From the NCBI RefSeq assembly GCF_003028855.1, contig NZ_CP028324.1:2046001-2110000 (forward strand): 64,000 nt of DNA. The letters run 5' to 3'. Source of the stretch: Pseudoduganella armeniaca (GTDB taxonomy: Bacteria; Pseudomonadota; Gammaproteobacteria; Burkholderiales; Burkholderiaceae_D). A program made the position numbers and the translations under genes. Below, one piece after another: positions 53,333 through 62,100 of the stretch. Position 1 is the first letter of the stretch, and the number at the start of each line of letters is the position of its first letter. A model generated the notes under the pieces. It saw only the letters and a list, made by a program, of their open reading frames with translations. It was not told the origin of the DNA and did not search any database.

Positions 53333-53863
53333 ATGCTGGAAACCGAACGACTGCTGTTGCGCCCCTGGCGCGCCGACGATGTGGCGCCGTTTGTCGCCAT
53401 CAATGCCGACCCGGCCGTCACCGAGTTCCTGCCGGGCCCAATGTCGCCAGACGCGGCGAAGGCGCTGTTCGCCCGGCAGAATGCGCTGTACGAGCAGCAC
53501 GGCACTTGCTATTTTGCGGCGCAGCTGAAGGCGACGGACGAGCTGGTGGGATTTGTCGGCGTCAAGTACCTGGATGGCGTGCTGCCGTTTGCGCCGTGTT
53601 ATGAGGTCGGTTGGCGGCTCGGCTCGCAATGGTGGGGCGGGGGACTGGCGACCGAAGGGGCGCGCGCGGCGTTGCGGCACGGCTTCGACAGGCTGGGCCT
53701 GGACGAGATCGTGTCGTTCACGGTGCCGGCCAACCTGCGTTCGCGCCGGGTGATGGAGCGGCTGGGCATGGTCCACGATGCGGACGGGGACTTCGATCAT
53801 CCGGCGCTGCCGGTGGATCATCCACTGGCCCGGCATGTGCTGTATCGACTGCGGTCGAGGTGA
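53333..53863 (+). CDS. GNAT N-acetyltransferase (RimJ/RimL-like)
   Basis: 176 residues. LETERLLLRPWRADDVAPFV is the RimJ/RimL subfamily start; acetyl-CoA loop YEVGWRLGSQWWGGGLATEG (about 87-106), and VNP-type AN-LRSRRVMERLGM near the end. It acetylates an amine such as a protein N-terminus or small molecule. GGGAGG lies 6 nt before ATG 53333. A palindrome begins 3 bp after the stop. Confidence 0.92.
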   Translation: MLETERLLLRPWRADDVAPFVAINADPAVTEFLPGPMSPDAAKALFARQNALYEQHGTCYFAAQLKATDELVGFVGVKYLDGVLPFAPCYEVGWRLGSQWWGGGLATEGARAALRHGFDRLGLDEIVSFTVPANLRSRRVMERLGMVHDADGDFDHPALPVDHPLARHVLYRLRSR

Positions 53864-53865
53864 AC

Positions 53866-53919
53866 GGTGACAGGCACCTATCTGCGGGCCGGAAGGCCCG
53901 CAGATAGGTGCCTGTCACC
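53866..53919. repeat. Perfect 25-bp-arm palindrome, copy 6
   Basis: GGTGACAGGCACC plus TATCTGCGGGCC, loop GGAA, exact complement. 54 bp, filling the gap between the convergent GNAT and 53934 genes. Confidence 0.95.
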
Positions 53920-53933
53920 ATGGGGTTGTTCGC

Positions 53934-54521
53934 TCAGCGCGACTGATCCTTGTTGTACAAGTCGCGCTGGTCCGCGCCCGTGCTGCCGGCGCCCGATGGG
54001 CTGCCGTGGCCCTGCTCACCGCTTTGGCGGTTCTGCTGGCTCCCGCCGGAGGCGTTGCCGTGGCCGATCAGGTCACCGGAGCTGCCGTCCTCGATGCGCT
54101 GGCCGCCCGATTCCGGCACGCTGGCCGATCCCATATTGCCGCCGCCCTGGTTCTGCAAACCGTCCGGGTCGGATGGGCGCATCGAGCCGCCCAGGCCACC
54201 CGGCTGGGCATCGCCTTGCTGGCGGTTGCCGCCGGCGCCGCGGCTCAGGCTGCCCATGCCGCCCATGCCTGTGTCGAGATCGCCCGTGCGATTGCCGCTG
54301 GCGTAGCCGCGGTCGTCCAGTTGCGCGTCCGAACCGTCGGACAGCAGGTCGTCCGTGCGGCCGCCCGACTGCTGGTTGCCGCCGGCGTGCGCGGCCTCGT
54401 CGTAGCCTTCCTTGGTGCCGACGTGGCCGGTGCCACCGGTGCCCATCGTGCCGGCGCTGCTGGTGCCGTCATGGGTCTTCTGGTACAGATCGCGGCCTTT
54501 TTCTTTTCCTTCGTTTTGCAT
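53934..54521 (-). CDS. Intrinsically disordered Gly-rich stress-like protein
   Basis: 195 residues, Gly, Ser, Asp and Gln-rich, no hydrophobic core. It starts MQNEGKEKGRDLYQKTHDGT and ends DQRDLYNKDQSR; the DLY motif at both ends is a small internal echo. It resembles the protein at 47271 in composition (GGNxQSG, GGMGG). ATG 54521 is preceded by GGGAGACGATC (GGAGA about 6 nt away). Hydrophilin-like, probably cytoplasmic; function unknown. Confidence 0.65.
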   Translation of the reverse strand: MQNEGKEKGRDLYQKTHDGTSSAGTMGTGGTGHVGTKEGYDEAAHAGGNQQSGGRTDDLLSDGSDAQLDDRGYASGNRTGDLDTGMGGMGSLSRGAGGNRQQGDAQPGGLGGSMRPSDPDGLQNQGGGNMGSASVPESGGQRIEDGSSGDLIGHGNASGGSQQNRQSGEQGHGSPSGAGSTGADQRDLYNKDQSR

Positions 54522-54621
54522 GATCGTCTCCCTAACGAGGTTGAATACCCGGCCATCGTAGGTGAGGCGGCGCTCGCAGGGCATAGGTGCACGGGTTGAC
54601 GTCCTGTAGGACTACGGCGGA

Positions 54622-54653
54622 CAAAAAAAAACGGCGGAGCAAGCTCCGCCGTT
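54622..54653 (-). terminator. Rho-independent terminator after PEP-CTERM gene
   Basis: Minus strand: AACGGCGGAGC, loop TT, GCTCCGCCGTT followed by a run of Ts. It ends the 54675-55214 transcript. Confidence 0.93.
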
Positions 54654-54674
54654 CTTGTCGAGTAACGATTCTGA

Positions 54675-55214
54675 TCAACGCTGCATCTTGCGACGCTGCG
54701 CGTAGCCGACGGCCAGCAGGCCCATCGCCAGCATCATGTAGGTGGCAGGTTCTGGCACGGCGGTAATCACGCCAGGGCCGCCGATGGTGACGCTGAACTT
54801 GCCGGCGTCGCCGTTGTTGTAGGCGGAGACGACCAGCACGTAGTTGCCGGCGTCCAGGGGACCGTAGAAGCCCGACGTCGTCTGGCCGAACAGGTCGTCG
54901 CTGCCGCCCAGGCCATTGGTCAGCGGATCGGCCGGGTTGAACGAGTTCTGGTACAGGAACATGATGCCGTCATACGCGGAGGTCAGCAGGAACGTGTACT
55001 CGCCGTCCGCGTTCACGTGGAACCCGATCGTACGATAGGCCACATCGGTCCCGACGATCGACAGGTCGGACAGGTCTTCCAGCGGACGGTTGAAGGTCGG
55101 GCCGCCGGTCGTGTCGCTCGTATACGTGACGATATCGGCCTGTGCGGACTGGGTCATGCCGGCGAACAGCGCGCCGATCACGAGCACTGCACGGAAGAAT
55201 TTGCTGATGTTCAT
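54675..55214 (-). CDS. PEP-CTERM sorting-domain protein
   Basis: 179 residues: signal peptide (FRAVLVIGALFAGMTQSAQA), a beta-rich mature domain (about 27-150, with SGFYGPLDAGNYVLVVSAYN like pre-peptidase C-terminal domains) and the tag VPEPATYMMLAMGLLAVGYA plus QRRKMQR. The exosortase cleaves near PEP and the protein is probably exported with exopolysaccharide. AGAGAGCCACCC precedes the ATG. Confidence 0.92.
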   Translation of the reverse strand: MNISKFFRAVLVIGALFAGMTQSAQADIVTYTSDTTGGPTFNRPLEDLSDLSIVGTDVAYRTIGFHVNADGEYTFLLTSAYDGIMFLYQNSFNPADPLTNGLGGSDDLFGQTTSGFYGPLDAGNYVLVVSAYNNGDAGKFSVTIGGPGVITAVPEPATYMMLAMGLLAVGYAQRRKMQR

Positions 55215-55376
55215 GGGTGGCTCTCTTTCTGATAGTGGAAGAACCTGACAAACTCATCAGGGTCTTATAAGTATTGCATGGTATTTCCCCAAAATATCTG
55301 CTGCCGAGCGAGAACCCGCCTTACTGTTGTGTAAACGTAAATTGCTTCCTATGCCACGAAATTTGTGCTAGCCGGA

Positions 55377-56804
55377 TCAACGTTCGCGCAGGCTTTCGCT
55401 GGTATGCACGATCAATGGCGACAGGAAATAATCGATCACACGCCGCTTGCCCGTCTTGACCTCCACCGTCACCGCCATGCCCGGCGACAGGTTGACGGCC
55501 GTGCCGTCCACGTCGATGCTGGCCTGGTCCATGCGCACCCGGGCCGAATAGACCAGGCCGCGCTTCTCGTCGTTGATCGCGTCATGCGAGACGGACGTGA
55601 CGTGGGCGTGCACGGTGCCGTATTTGGTGTACTGGAACGTCTCGAACTTGACCTCGGCATCCTGGCCTGGCTTGACGAAGCCGATGTCCTTGTTTTCAAG
55701 GAAGGCTTCCACTTCCAGCGCATGGTCGCGCGGCACCACCACCATCAGCGGCTGGGCCGGCGTGACGACGCCGCCCACCGTGTGCACCGCCAGCTGCTGC
55801 ACGGTGCCGTCCACCGGCGACGTCAGCCGCATCAGCTGGCCGCGCGTGCTGGCCTTGCGCAGTTCCTGTTCCAAGGCCGCCACCTTCTGCTGGCCATCCG
55901 TGATGCTGTCCAGGCTCACGCGGCGAGTCTCCGCCAGCAGTTCGGCGCGCTGGCCGCGCGCTTCGCGCAGCGCCGCCTCGATCTCCTTCTTGCGGCTGGT
56001 GAGGTTGGCCAGGTCGCCCTCGACCTCGATGCGGGCCTGCTCGCGCTCCAGGTAGCCGTGCTTGGAGGCGAAGTTCTGCTCGACCAGGCGCTGATAATCC
56101 TGGGCGCGCTGGCGCGCGATCGGCAAGGTCTGCTCCAGCTTGCGCACCAGCTCCTGCGCCGAGCGCAGTTCCGCCTCGCGCTTGGCCACCTCCGCATCGA
56201 TGCGACCCTGGCGCGCGCCCAGCTCCGCCAGTTGCGACGCCAGCAGGCGCTGCGCTTCCGCGTAACGCAGCTCGTCCACGCCGCTGGGGCGCGCCAGCCG
56301 CGCGCTGCCGCCATTGTCCAGCGCCGCCAGCAGGGCCTGGCCGCGCGCCACCTGCAGCCGGGCCGCCGCCAGGTCGCTGGCGACGCGGTCCTGGTCGGCC
56401 GTGGCGGTGGTGGCATCGAGCTCGATCAGTACGTCGCCCGCCTTGACGACCTGGCCGTCCGTGACGTGGATGGCCTTCACGGTGGCCGTCTCGAACGGCT
56501 GGATGGTCTTGGTGCGGTCGTTCGGCACGACCTTGCCCTGCGCGGTCGCCACCAGGTCGACGTGGCCGAAGCAGGCCCACAGCAGCGCCAGCGCGACGAA
56601 GCCGATCAACAGCCACATCGTCACCCGCGGCGCGGGCGAGACCGGGGTCTCCTGCAGCGCCAGCGCGGCCGGCAGGAATTGCGCCTCGTGCGGCAGGCGC
56701 GCCACCGGCTCCATCCGGTGCCGCTGGGCCCAGGCCTGGCGCCACACGGCGCCGTAGCGTTTCGACAGGTCGCCGAACGCCTGTAATGTCATCGTGATGC
56801 TCAT
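55377..56804 (-). CDS. HlyD-family type I secretion periplasmic adaptor
   Basis: 475 residues. One N-terminal membrane helix (about 62-82, TMWLLIGFVALALLWACFGH), a lipoyl half-motif (GQVVKAGDVLIELDATTATA), long coiled coils (about 140-310) and a second lipoyl/beta-barrel part (LTSPVDGTVQQLAVHTVGGV). The C-terminal PGMAVTVEVKTGKRRVIDYF (then LSPL) is the HlyD signature. It links the ABC exporter to TolC. It begins 13 bp after the ABC gene stop. No TolC gene is in the window. Confidence 0.94.
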   Translation of the reverse strand: MSITMTLQAFGDLSKRYGAVWRQAWAQRHRMEPVARLPHEAQFLPAALALQETPVSPAPRVTMWLLIGFVALALLWACFGHVDLVATAQGKVVPNDRTKTIQPFETATVKAIHVTDGQVVKAGDVLIELDATTATADQDRVASDLAAARLQVARGQALLAALDNGGSARLARPSGVDELRYAEAQRLLASQLAELGARQGRIDAEVAKREAELRSAQELVRKLEQTLPIARQRAQDYQRLVEQNFASKHGYLEREQARIEVEGDLANLTSRKKEIEAALREARGQRAELLAETRRVSLDSITDGQQKVAALEQELRKASTRGQLMRLTSPVDGTVQQLAVHTVGGVVTPAQPLMVVVPRDHALEVEAFLENKDIGFVKPGQDAEVKFETFQYTKYGTVHAHVTSVSHDAINDEKRGLVYSARVRMDQASIDVDGTAVNLSPGMAVTVEVKTGKRRVIDYFLSPLIVHTSESLRER

Positions 56805-56817
56805 CTCTATCCCCTAT

Positions 56818-59010
56818 TTAACCGTGCTGCATGCCGTGCAGGCGCGCGTAATGGCCGCCCTCGATCGCCAGCAGCTCGGCGTGGCGACCCGTCTCCACCA
56901 CCTGGCCGCGCTCCATCACGACGATGCGGTTGGCATCGCGCACGGCCGAGAGGCGGTGGGCGATGACGATCACCGTGCGGCCGCGGCAGATCGCCTTCAT
57001 ATTGTTCTGGATGATGCGTTCGCTCTCGTAGTCCAGCGCGCTGGTGGCTTCATCGAAGATCAGCACGCGCGGGTCCGTCATCAAGGCACGCGCGATGGCG
57101 ATGCGCTGGCGCTGGCCACCGGACAGCGACGAGCCGTGCTCGCCCACCAGCGTGTCGTAACCCTCGGGCAGTTCGAGAATGAACTCGTGCGCGCCGGCCA
57201 GCTTGGCCGCCTCGATCACGGCCGACAGCGGGGCGCCCGGGTCGGCTAGCGCGATGTTGTCGCGGATGCTGCGCGCGAACAGCACGTTCTCCTGCAGCAC
57301 CACGCCGATCTGCCGGCGCAGCGACGTCGAATCGGCCAGCGCCAGGTCCATGCCGTCCACCAGCACGCGGCCGCGCTCGGGCACGTACAGCCGCTGCACC
57401 AGCTTCGTCAAAGTGCTCTTGCCCGAACCGGAGCGTCCGACGATGCCGATCACTTCGCCCGGCGCGATCCGCAGCGAGACGCCTTTCAGCACTTCTGGCC
57501 CGTCCGGGCGGTAGCGGAATACCACATCGTCCAGCGTGATCTGGCCGGCCAGCGCGGGCAGGGGGCTCTTGTTGCCGGCCACCTCGGTGCGCGTGTTCAG
57601 GATGTCGCCCAGGCGCTGTACCGAGATGCCGGTCTGCTGGAAATCGGTCCACAGCTGCGCCAGCCGCATCACCGGCTGCGCCACCTGCGCCGCCAGCATG
57701 TTGAAGGCGATCAGCTGGCCGACCGACATCTGGTTGTCGATGACGAGGCGGGCGCCCACGTACATCGTCGCCACCGTCACCAGCTTCGAGACCAGCGTGA
57801 CGCCGCTGCCGGCCAGGGTGCCGATGGTCGCGGTGCGAAAGCTCGACGACACGTAGGCCGCCAGCTGGTTGTCCCACTTGCGCGTCCAGTGAGGCTCCAC
57901 CGCCATCGCCTTGACGGTGTCGATGCCGCTGATGGTCTCCACCAGGAAGGCCTGGTTCTCCGCGCTGCGCGCGAACTTCTCGTTCAGGCGCGCGCGCAGC
58001 ACGGGCGTGAACAGCGCCGACAGGATCACGTAGCAGGGCAGGGACAGGATCACGATCAGGCTGAGCCAGCCGCTGTAGCTGAGCATGACGGCGATGAACA
58101 CCACGGAAAACAGCAGGTCCAGCACCAGGGTGATGGCATTCCCGGTCAGGAAGGAGCGGATGTTCTCCAGCTCGCGCACGCGCGCGACCGAGTCGCCCAC
58201 GCGGCGCGCCTGGAAGTAGGCCAGCGGCAGCGCCAGCAGGTGGCGGAACAGCCGCGCGCCCAGTTCCACGTCGATGCGGCTGGTGGTGTGCGCGAACACG
58301 TAGCTGCGCAAGGTGGTCAGCGCCACCTCGAACAGCATCACGGCCACCAGGCCGACGGCGATCACGTCCAACGTGGTAAAGCCGCGGTGCACCAGCACCT
58401 TGTCCATCACCACCTGGAAGAACAGGGGCGTGATCAGGGCGAAGAACTGCAGCACGAAGCTGACCAGCAGCACTTCGCCCAGCAGCTTGCGGTACTTGAC
58501 GATGGCGGGGATGAACCAGGTGAAGTCGAATTTCGCCAGCTCGCCGGCCAGCGACGCGCGCGACGCGATCAGTACCAGCTCGCCGTCCCAGCGCTGCTGC
58601 AACTGCTCCAAGGTCAAGGTCTGCGGCCGCCCCGCCGTGGGCGACTGGATCAGCACCTGGGTGCCATGCTCGTTGCTGTCGATGCGCGCGAGGATGAAGT
58701 ATTCCGGCTTGCCGTCCGCGTCGCGCCCCAGCGCGATGGCCGGCAGCGGCGTTTTCGCCAGCCGCGTCGCGTCGGTGCGCACGGCCTTGGCCTTCAGGTC
58801 CAGCTTTTTTGCCGCCAGCAGCAGGTCGGACGTAGCGAGCGCGCCGCCCGGCGGTGCGAACTCGTGCGCCAACTGGTCGGGATCGGCCGCCACGCCGTGC
58901 AGGCGCGCCATCAGCACCAGGCAGGCCACGCCGCTGTCGAGGCGCGCTGGCGGTGGCGGTTCAGTACCCGGAAACGGTGGGGGCGTGCGGTAAGGAGCGT
59001 CGTCGCGCAT
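56818..59010 (-). CDS. Type I secretion ABC transporter (HlyB/PrtD type) with C39-like domain
   Basis: 730 residues. N-terminal C39-like domain (about 20-150); the catalytic Cys position is Ser (LDSGVACLVLMARLHG), so it is a degenerate CLD as in HlyB, which binds RTX substrates without cleaving them. Transmembrane domain about 165-450, nucleotide-binding domain about 490-725: Walker A GRSGSGKST, signature LSGGQRQRIAIARAL, Walker B VLIFDEATSALD. ATG 59010 gives the CLD start. It exports the RTX protein encoded upstream, with the HlyD gene following. Confidence 0.94.
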   Translation of the reverse strand: MRDDAPYRTPPPFPGTEPPPPARLDSGVACLVLMARLHGVAADPDQLAHEFAPPGGALATSDLLLAAKKLDLKAKAVRTDATRLAKTPLPAIALGRDADGKPEYFILARIDSNEHGTQVLIQSPTAGRPQTLTLEQLQQRWDGELVLIASRASLAGELAKFDFTWFIPAIVKYRKLLGEVLLVSFVLQFFALITPLFFQVVMDKVLVHRGFTTLDVIAVGLVAVMLFEVALTTLRSYVFAHTTSRIDVELGARLFRHLLALPLAYFQARRVGDSVARVRELENIRSFLTGNAITLVLDLLFSVVFIAVMLSYSGWLSLIVILSLPCYVILSALFTPVLRARLNEKFARSAENQAFLVETISGIDTVKAMAVEPHWTRKWDNQLAAYVSSSFRTATIGTLAGSGVTLVSKLVTVATMYVGARLVIDNQMSVGQLIAFNMLAAQVAQPVMRLAQLWTDFQQTGISVQRLGDILNTRTEVAGNKSPLPALAGQITLDDVVFRYRPDGPEVLKGVSLRIAPGEVIGIVGRSGSGKSTLTKLVQRLYVPERGRVLVDGMDLALADSTSLRRQIGVVLQENVLFARSIRDNIALADPGAPLSAVIEAAKLAGAHEFILELPEGYDTLVGEHGSSLSGGQRQRIAIARALMTDPRVLIFDEATSALDYESERIIQNNMKAICRGRTVIVIAHRLSAVRDANRIVVMERGQVVETGRHAELLAIEGGHYARLHGMQHG

Positions 59011-59098
59011 GGTGTCCTCGATCGTGCAAAAACAAAAAATGACCTGCCCCGGCCGAGGTGGCCGGGTGCAGGTAAAAACGTCGGCGAAGCGTGGGTGT

Positions 59099-59126
59099 CG
59101 GCATCCCGGCCGGAACCGGGATGCCG
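59099..59126 (-). terminator. Intercistronic hairpin between RTX and ABC genes
   Basis: Perfect 11-bp stem, CGGCATCCCGG, loop, CCGGGATGCCG, 18 bp after the RTX stop. There is no T-run directly after it. It may stabilise the RTX mRNA end or attenuate the transporter genes. Confidence 0.5.
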
Positions 59127-59143
59127 CACGCACTCTTACTCCC

Positions 59144-62100
59144 TTACTTCCAGTTGGCCGCGATGACCGGGTTCAGCGCCGCCTGGTAGTCGGCCGGCAG
59201 CGAGGACTGGCCCGGCACGGGCGGTGCGAACGCCGCCATGGCCGATACCAGCGCCTCCACCTGGCCTTCCAGCAGGTGCTTGCCGTTGGCGAGATCGAAG
59301 CCGTCGACGCGATACGTGCTGCCGCTGTACCAGTTGCGGATGGTCAGCTTGTCGTTGGTCTCGATCAGGGTCAGCTGCAGGTCGCTGCCGCTCTTCTGCA
59401 ACCAGATCTGGCCTTCCGATACACCCGCCCCGAACGCAACGCGGTCGTCGCTGGCGCCGCCGTCGTAGCTGCTGATGCTGTCCGCACCGGCACCCTTGCC
59501 GAACAGGTACTTGTCGCTGCCCGCGCCGCCATCCAGGGTGTCGTTGCCGGCACCGCCGTCGAGCGTGTCGTTGCCGGCCTGGCCGGACAGCACGTCGGCA
59601 CCATCGTTGCCCAGCAGGCTGTCGTTGCCGGCGCCGCCATCGAGCTGGTCGTCGTTCAGGCCACCTTTCAGCAGGTCGTCGCCGTCCTCGCCGTACAGGT
59701 TGTCGTCGCCGGCGCCGCCGTCCAGCGTGTCGTTGCCGGCGCGCGCCCGCAGCGTGTCCTCGCCGGCCAGCCCGGCCAGGTTGTCCGCGCCGGCATAGCC
59801 GGTCAGGGTGTCGTTGTCGGCACCTGCCGCCAGCACCTTCTGCTTGACGGTTGCCACGTTCCACGTGGTGCCGTCGGCAAAGCGGATTTCCTCGACCTGG
59901 TAGCCATAGGTGGCGTCGTTGCTGAAGTAGTTGTTGACGCGCAGGCTGTCGCTGGTGCCGGCGATCGCCAGCACCAGCGCGTCGCCGTCGCGCTGCAGCA
60001 GCACGTCGGCCGCCGCCAGGCCGCTGGCGAGCTGGATCCGGTCGAGCTTGCCCACCGTGCTTTCGTGGGCGCTGATGGTGTCCTTGCCGGCACCCTTGCC
60101 GAACAGGTAGACGTCGTTGCCGGCGCCGCCATCGAGCGTGTCGTTGCCAACGCCGCCGTCCAGCGTGTCGTTGCCGGCTTGACCGTAAAGGGTGTCGTCG
60201 CCGTCGCCGCCCTGCAGGCTGTCGTTGCCGTTGCCGCCGTCGAGGCGGTCGTTGTGCAGGCCGCCGCGCAGCAGGTCGTCGCCGTCCTCGCCGGACACCT
60301 GGTCGTCGCCCCAGCCGCCATCGAGGGTGTCGTTGCCGGCGCGGCCATACAGCGTATCGTCGCCCAGCAGGCCGGCCAGGCTGTCGTTGCCGGCGTAGCC
60401 GTACAGGCTTTCGCTGTCGTTGCCGCCGGCCTGCACCTTGGCCTTGATGGCGGCCAGGTCCCACGTGGTGCCGTCGGCAAAGCGGATCTGCTCGACCTGG
60501 TAGCCGTAGGTGGCATCGGCATAGAAGTGGCTGGCCACGCGCAGCGTGTCGCCGCTGCCGGCGATCGACAGGACCAGGGCGTCGCCATCACGCTTGAGCG
60601 TAACGTCGGCGGCCGCGATGCCCGTGCCCAGCTGGATCACGTCCAGCTTGCCGGCCGTGCCGTCGTAGCCGCTGATCGTGTCCTTGCCGGCGCCGCGGCC
60701 GAACAGGTAGACGTCGTTGCCGGTGCCGCCGTCCAGCGTGTCGTTGCCGCTGCCGCCTTCCAGCGTGTCGTTGCCGGCTTGGCCGTAGAGCGTGTCGTCG
60801 CCGTCGCCGCCTTGCAGCAGGTCGGCGCCGTTGCCGCCATCGAGCCGGTCGTTGTTGGCGCCGCCGCGCAGCACGTCGTCGCCGTCGTCGCCGGCCAGCT
60901 GGTCTTCGCCGGTCCCGCCGTCCAGCGTGTCGTTGCCGCCCTTGCCGGACAGCGTGTCGTCGCCGGCCAGGCCGGCCAGGCTGTCCGCCGTGGCGTAGCC
61001 GTACAGCGTGTCGCTGTCGCACTGGCGGCCTGCACGCGGGCCTTGACCGTGGCCAGGTCCCAGGTGGTGCCGTCGGCAAAGCGGATTTCCTCGACCTGGT
61101 AGCCGTACGCCGCATCGCTGTAGAAATAGCTGCTCACGCGCAGCGTGTCCGGAGTGCCATTGATCGACAGGACCAGCGCGTCGCCGTCGCGCTTGAGCGT
61201 GACGTCGGCAGCCGTGATGCCGGCACCGAGCTTGATCGCGTCGACCTTGCCGGCCGTGCCGTCGTAGCCGCTGATCGTGTCCTTGCCGGCGCCGCGCCCG
61301 AACAGGTAGACGTCGTTGCCGGTGCCGCCATCGAGCGTGTCGTTGGCGGCGCCGCCATCGAGCGTGTCGTTGCCGGCCTGGCCGATGACGGTGTCGTCGC
61401 CGTCGCCACCCTGCAGCAGGTCGGCGCCGTTGCCGCCGTCGAGGCGATCGCTGTGCAGGCCGCCGCGCAGCACGTCGTCGCCATCCTCGCCGGCCAGCTG
61501 GTCGTCGCCCCAGCCGCCGTCCAGCGTGTCGTTGCCGGCCCGGCCCGAGATGGTGTCGTCGCCCAGCAGGCCGGTCAGGCTGTCGGCGCCCGCATAGCCG
61601 ATCAGCGTGTCGCTGTCATTGCTGGCCGTGGTGATCTTCGCCTTCACCGCGGCGACATCCCAGGTGGCGCCGCTGGCGAAGCGGATCTGCTCGACCTGGT
61701 AGCCGCCGGCACCGTCGCCGTTGAAGTAGCTCGCGACACGCAGCGTGTCGCTGGTGCCCTTGAGCGCCAGCACCAGCGTGTCGCCCTCGCGCTTGAGCAG
61801 CACGTCCGCCTCCGTCACCTCGGCGCCCAGCAAGATGGCGTCCACCTTGCCGGCCGTGACGTCGTAGGCGCTGATGGTGTCGCGCCCGGCGCCCTTGCCG
61901 AATTTGTAGACGTCGCTGCCGTCGCCGCCGTTCAGTGCGTCGCTGCCGGCGCCGCCGTCCAGCGTGTCGTTGCCGCCCTGGCCGTACAGCGTGTCGTTGC
62001 CGGCACCGCCCACCAGGCTGTCGCCAACGGCCGTGCCGTTGATGCTGATGCTCGGTGCCGGCGTCACCGTGACCAGCTTCGACTTGACGGTGGCGTAGTC

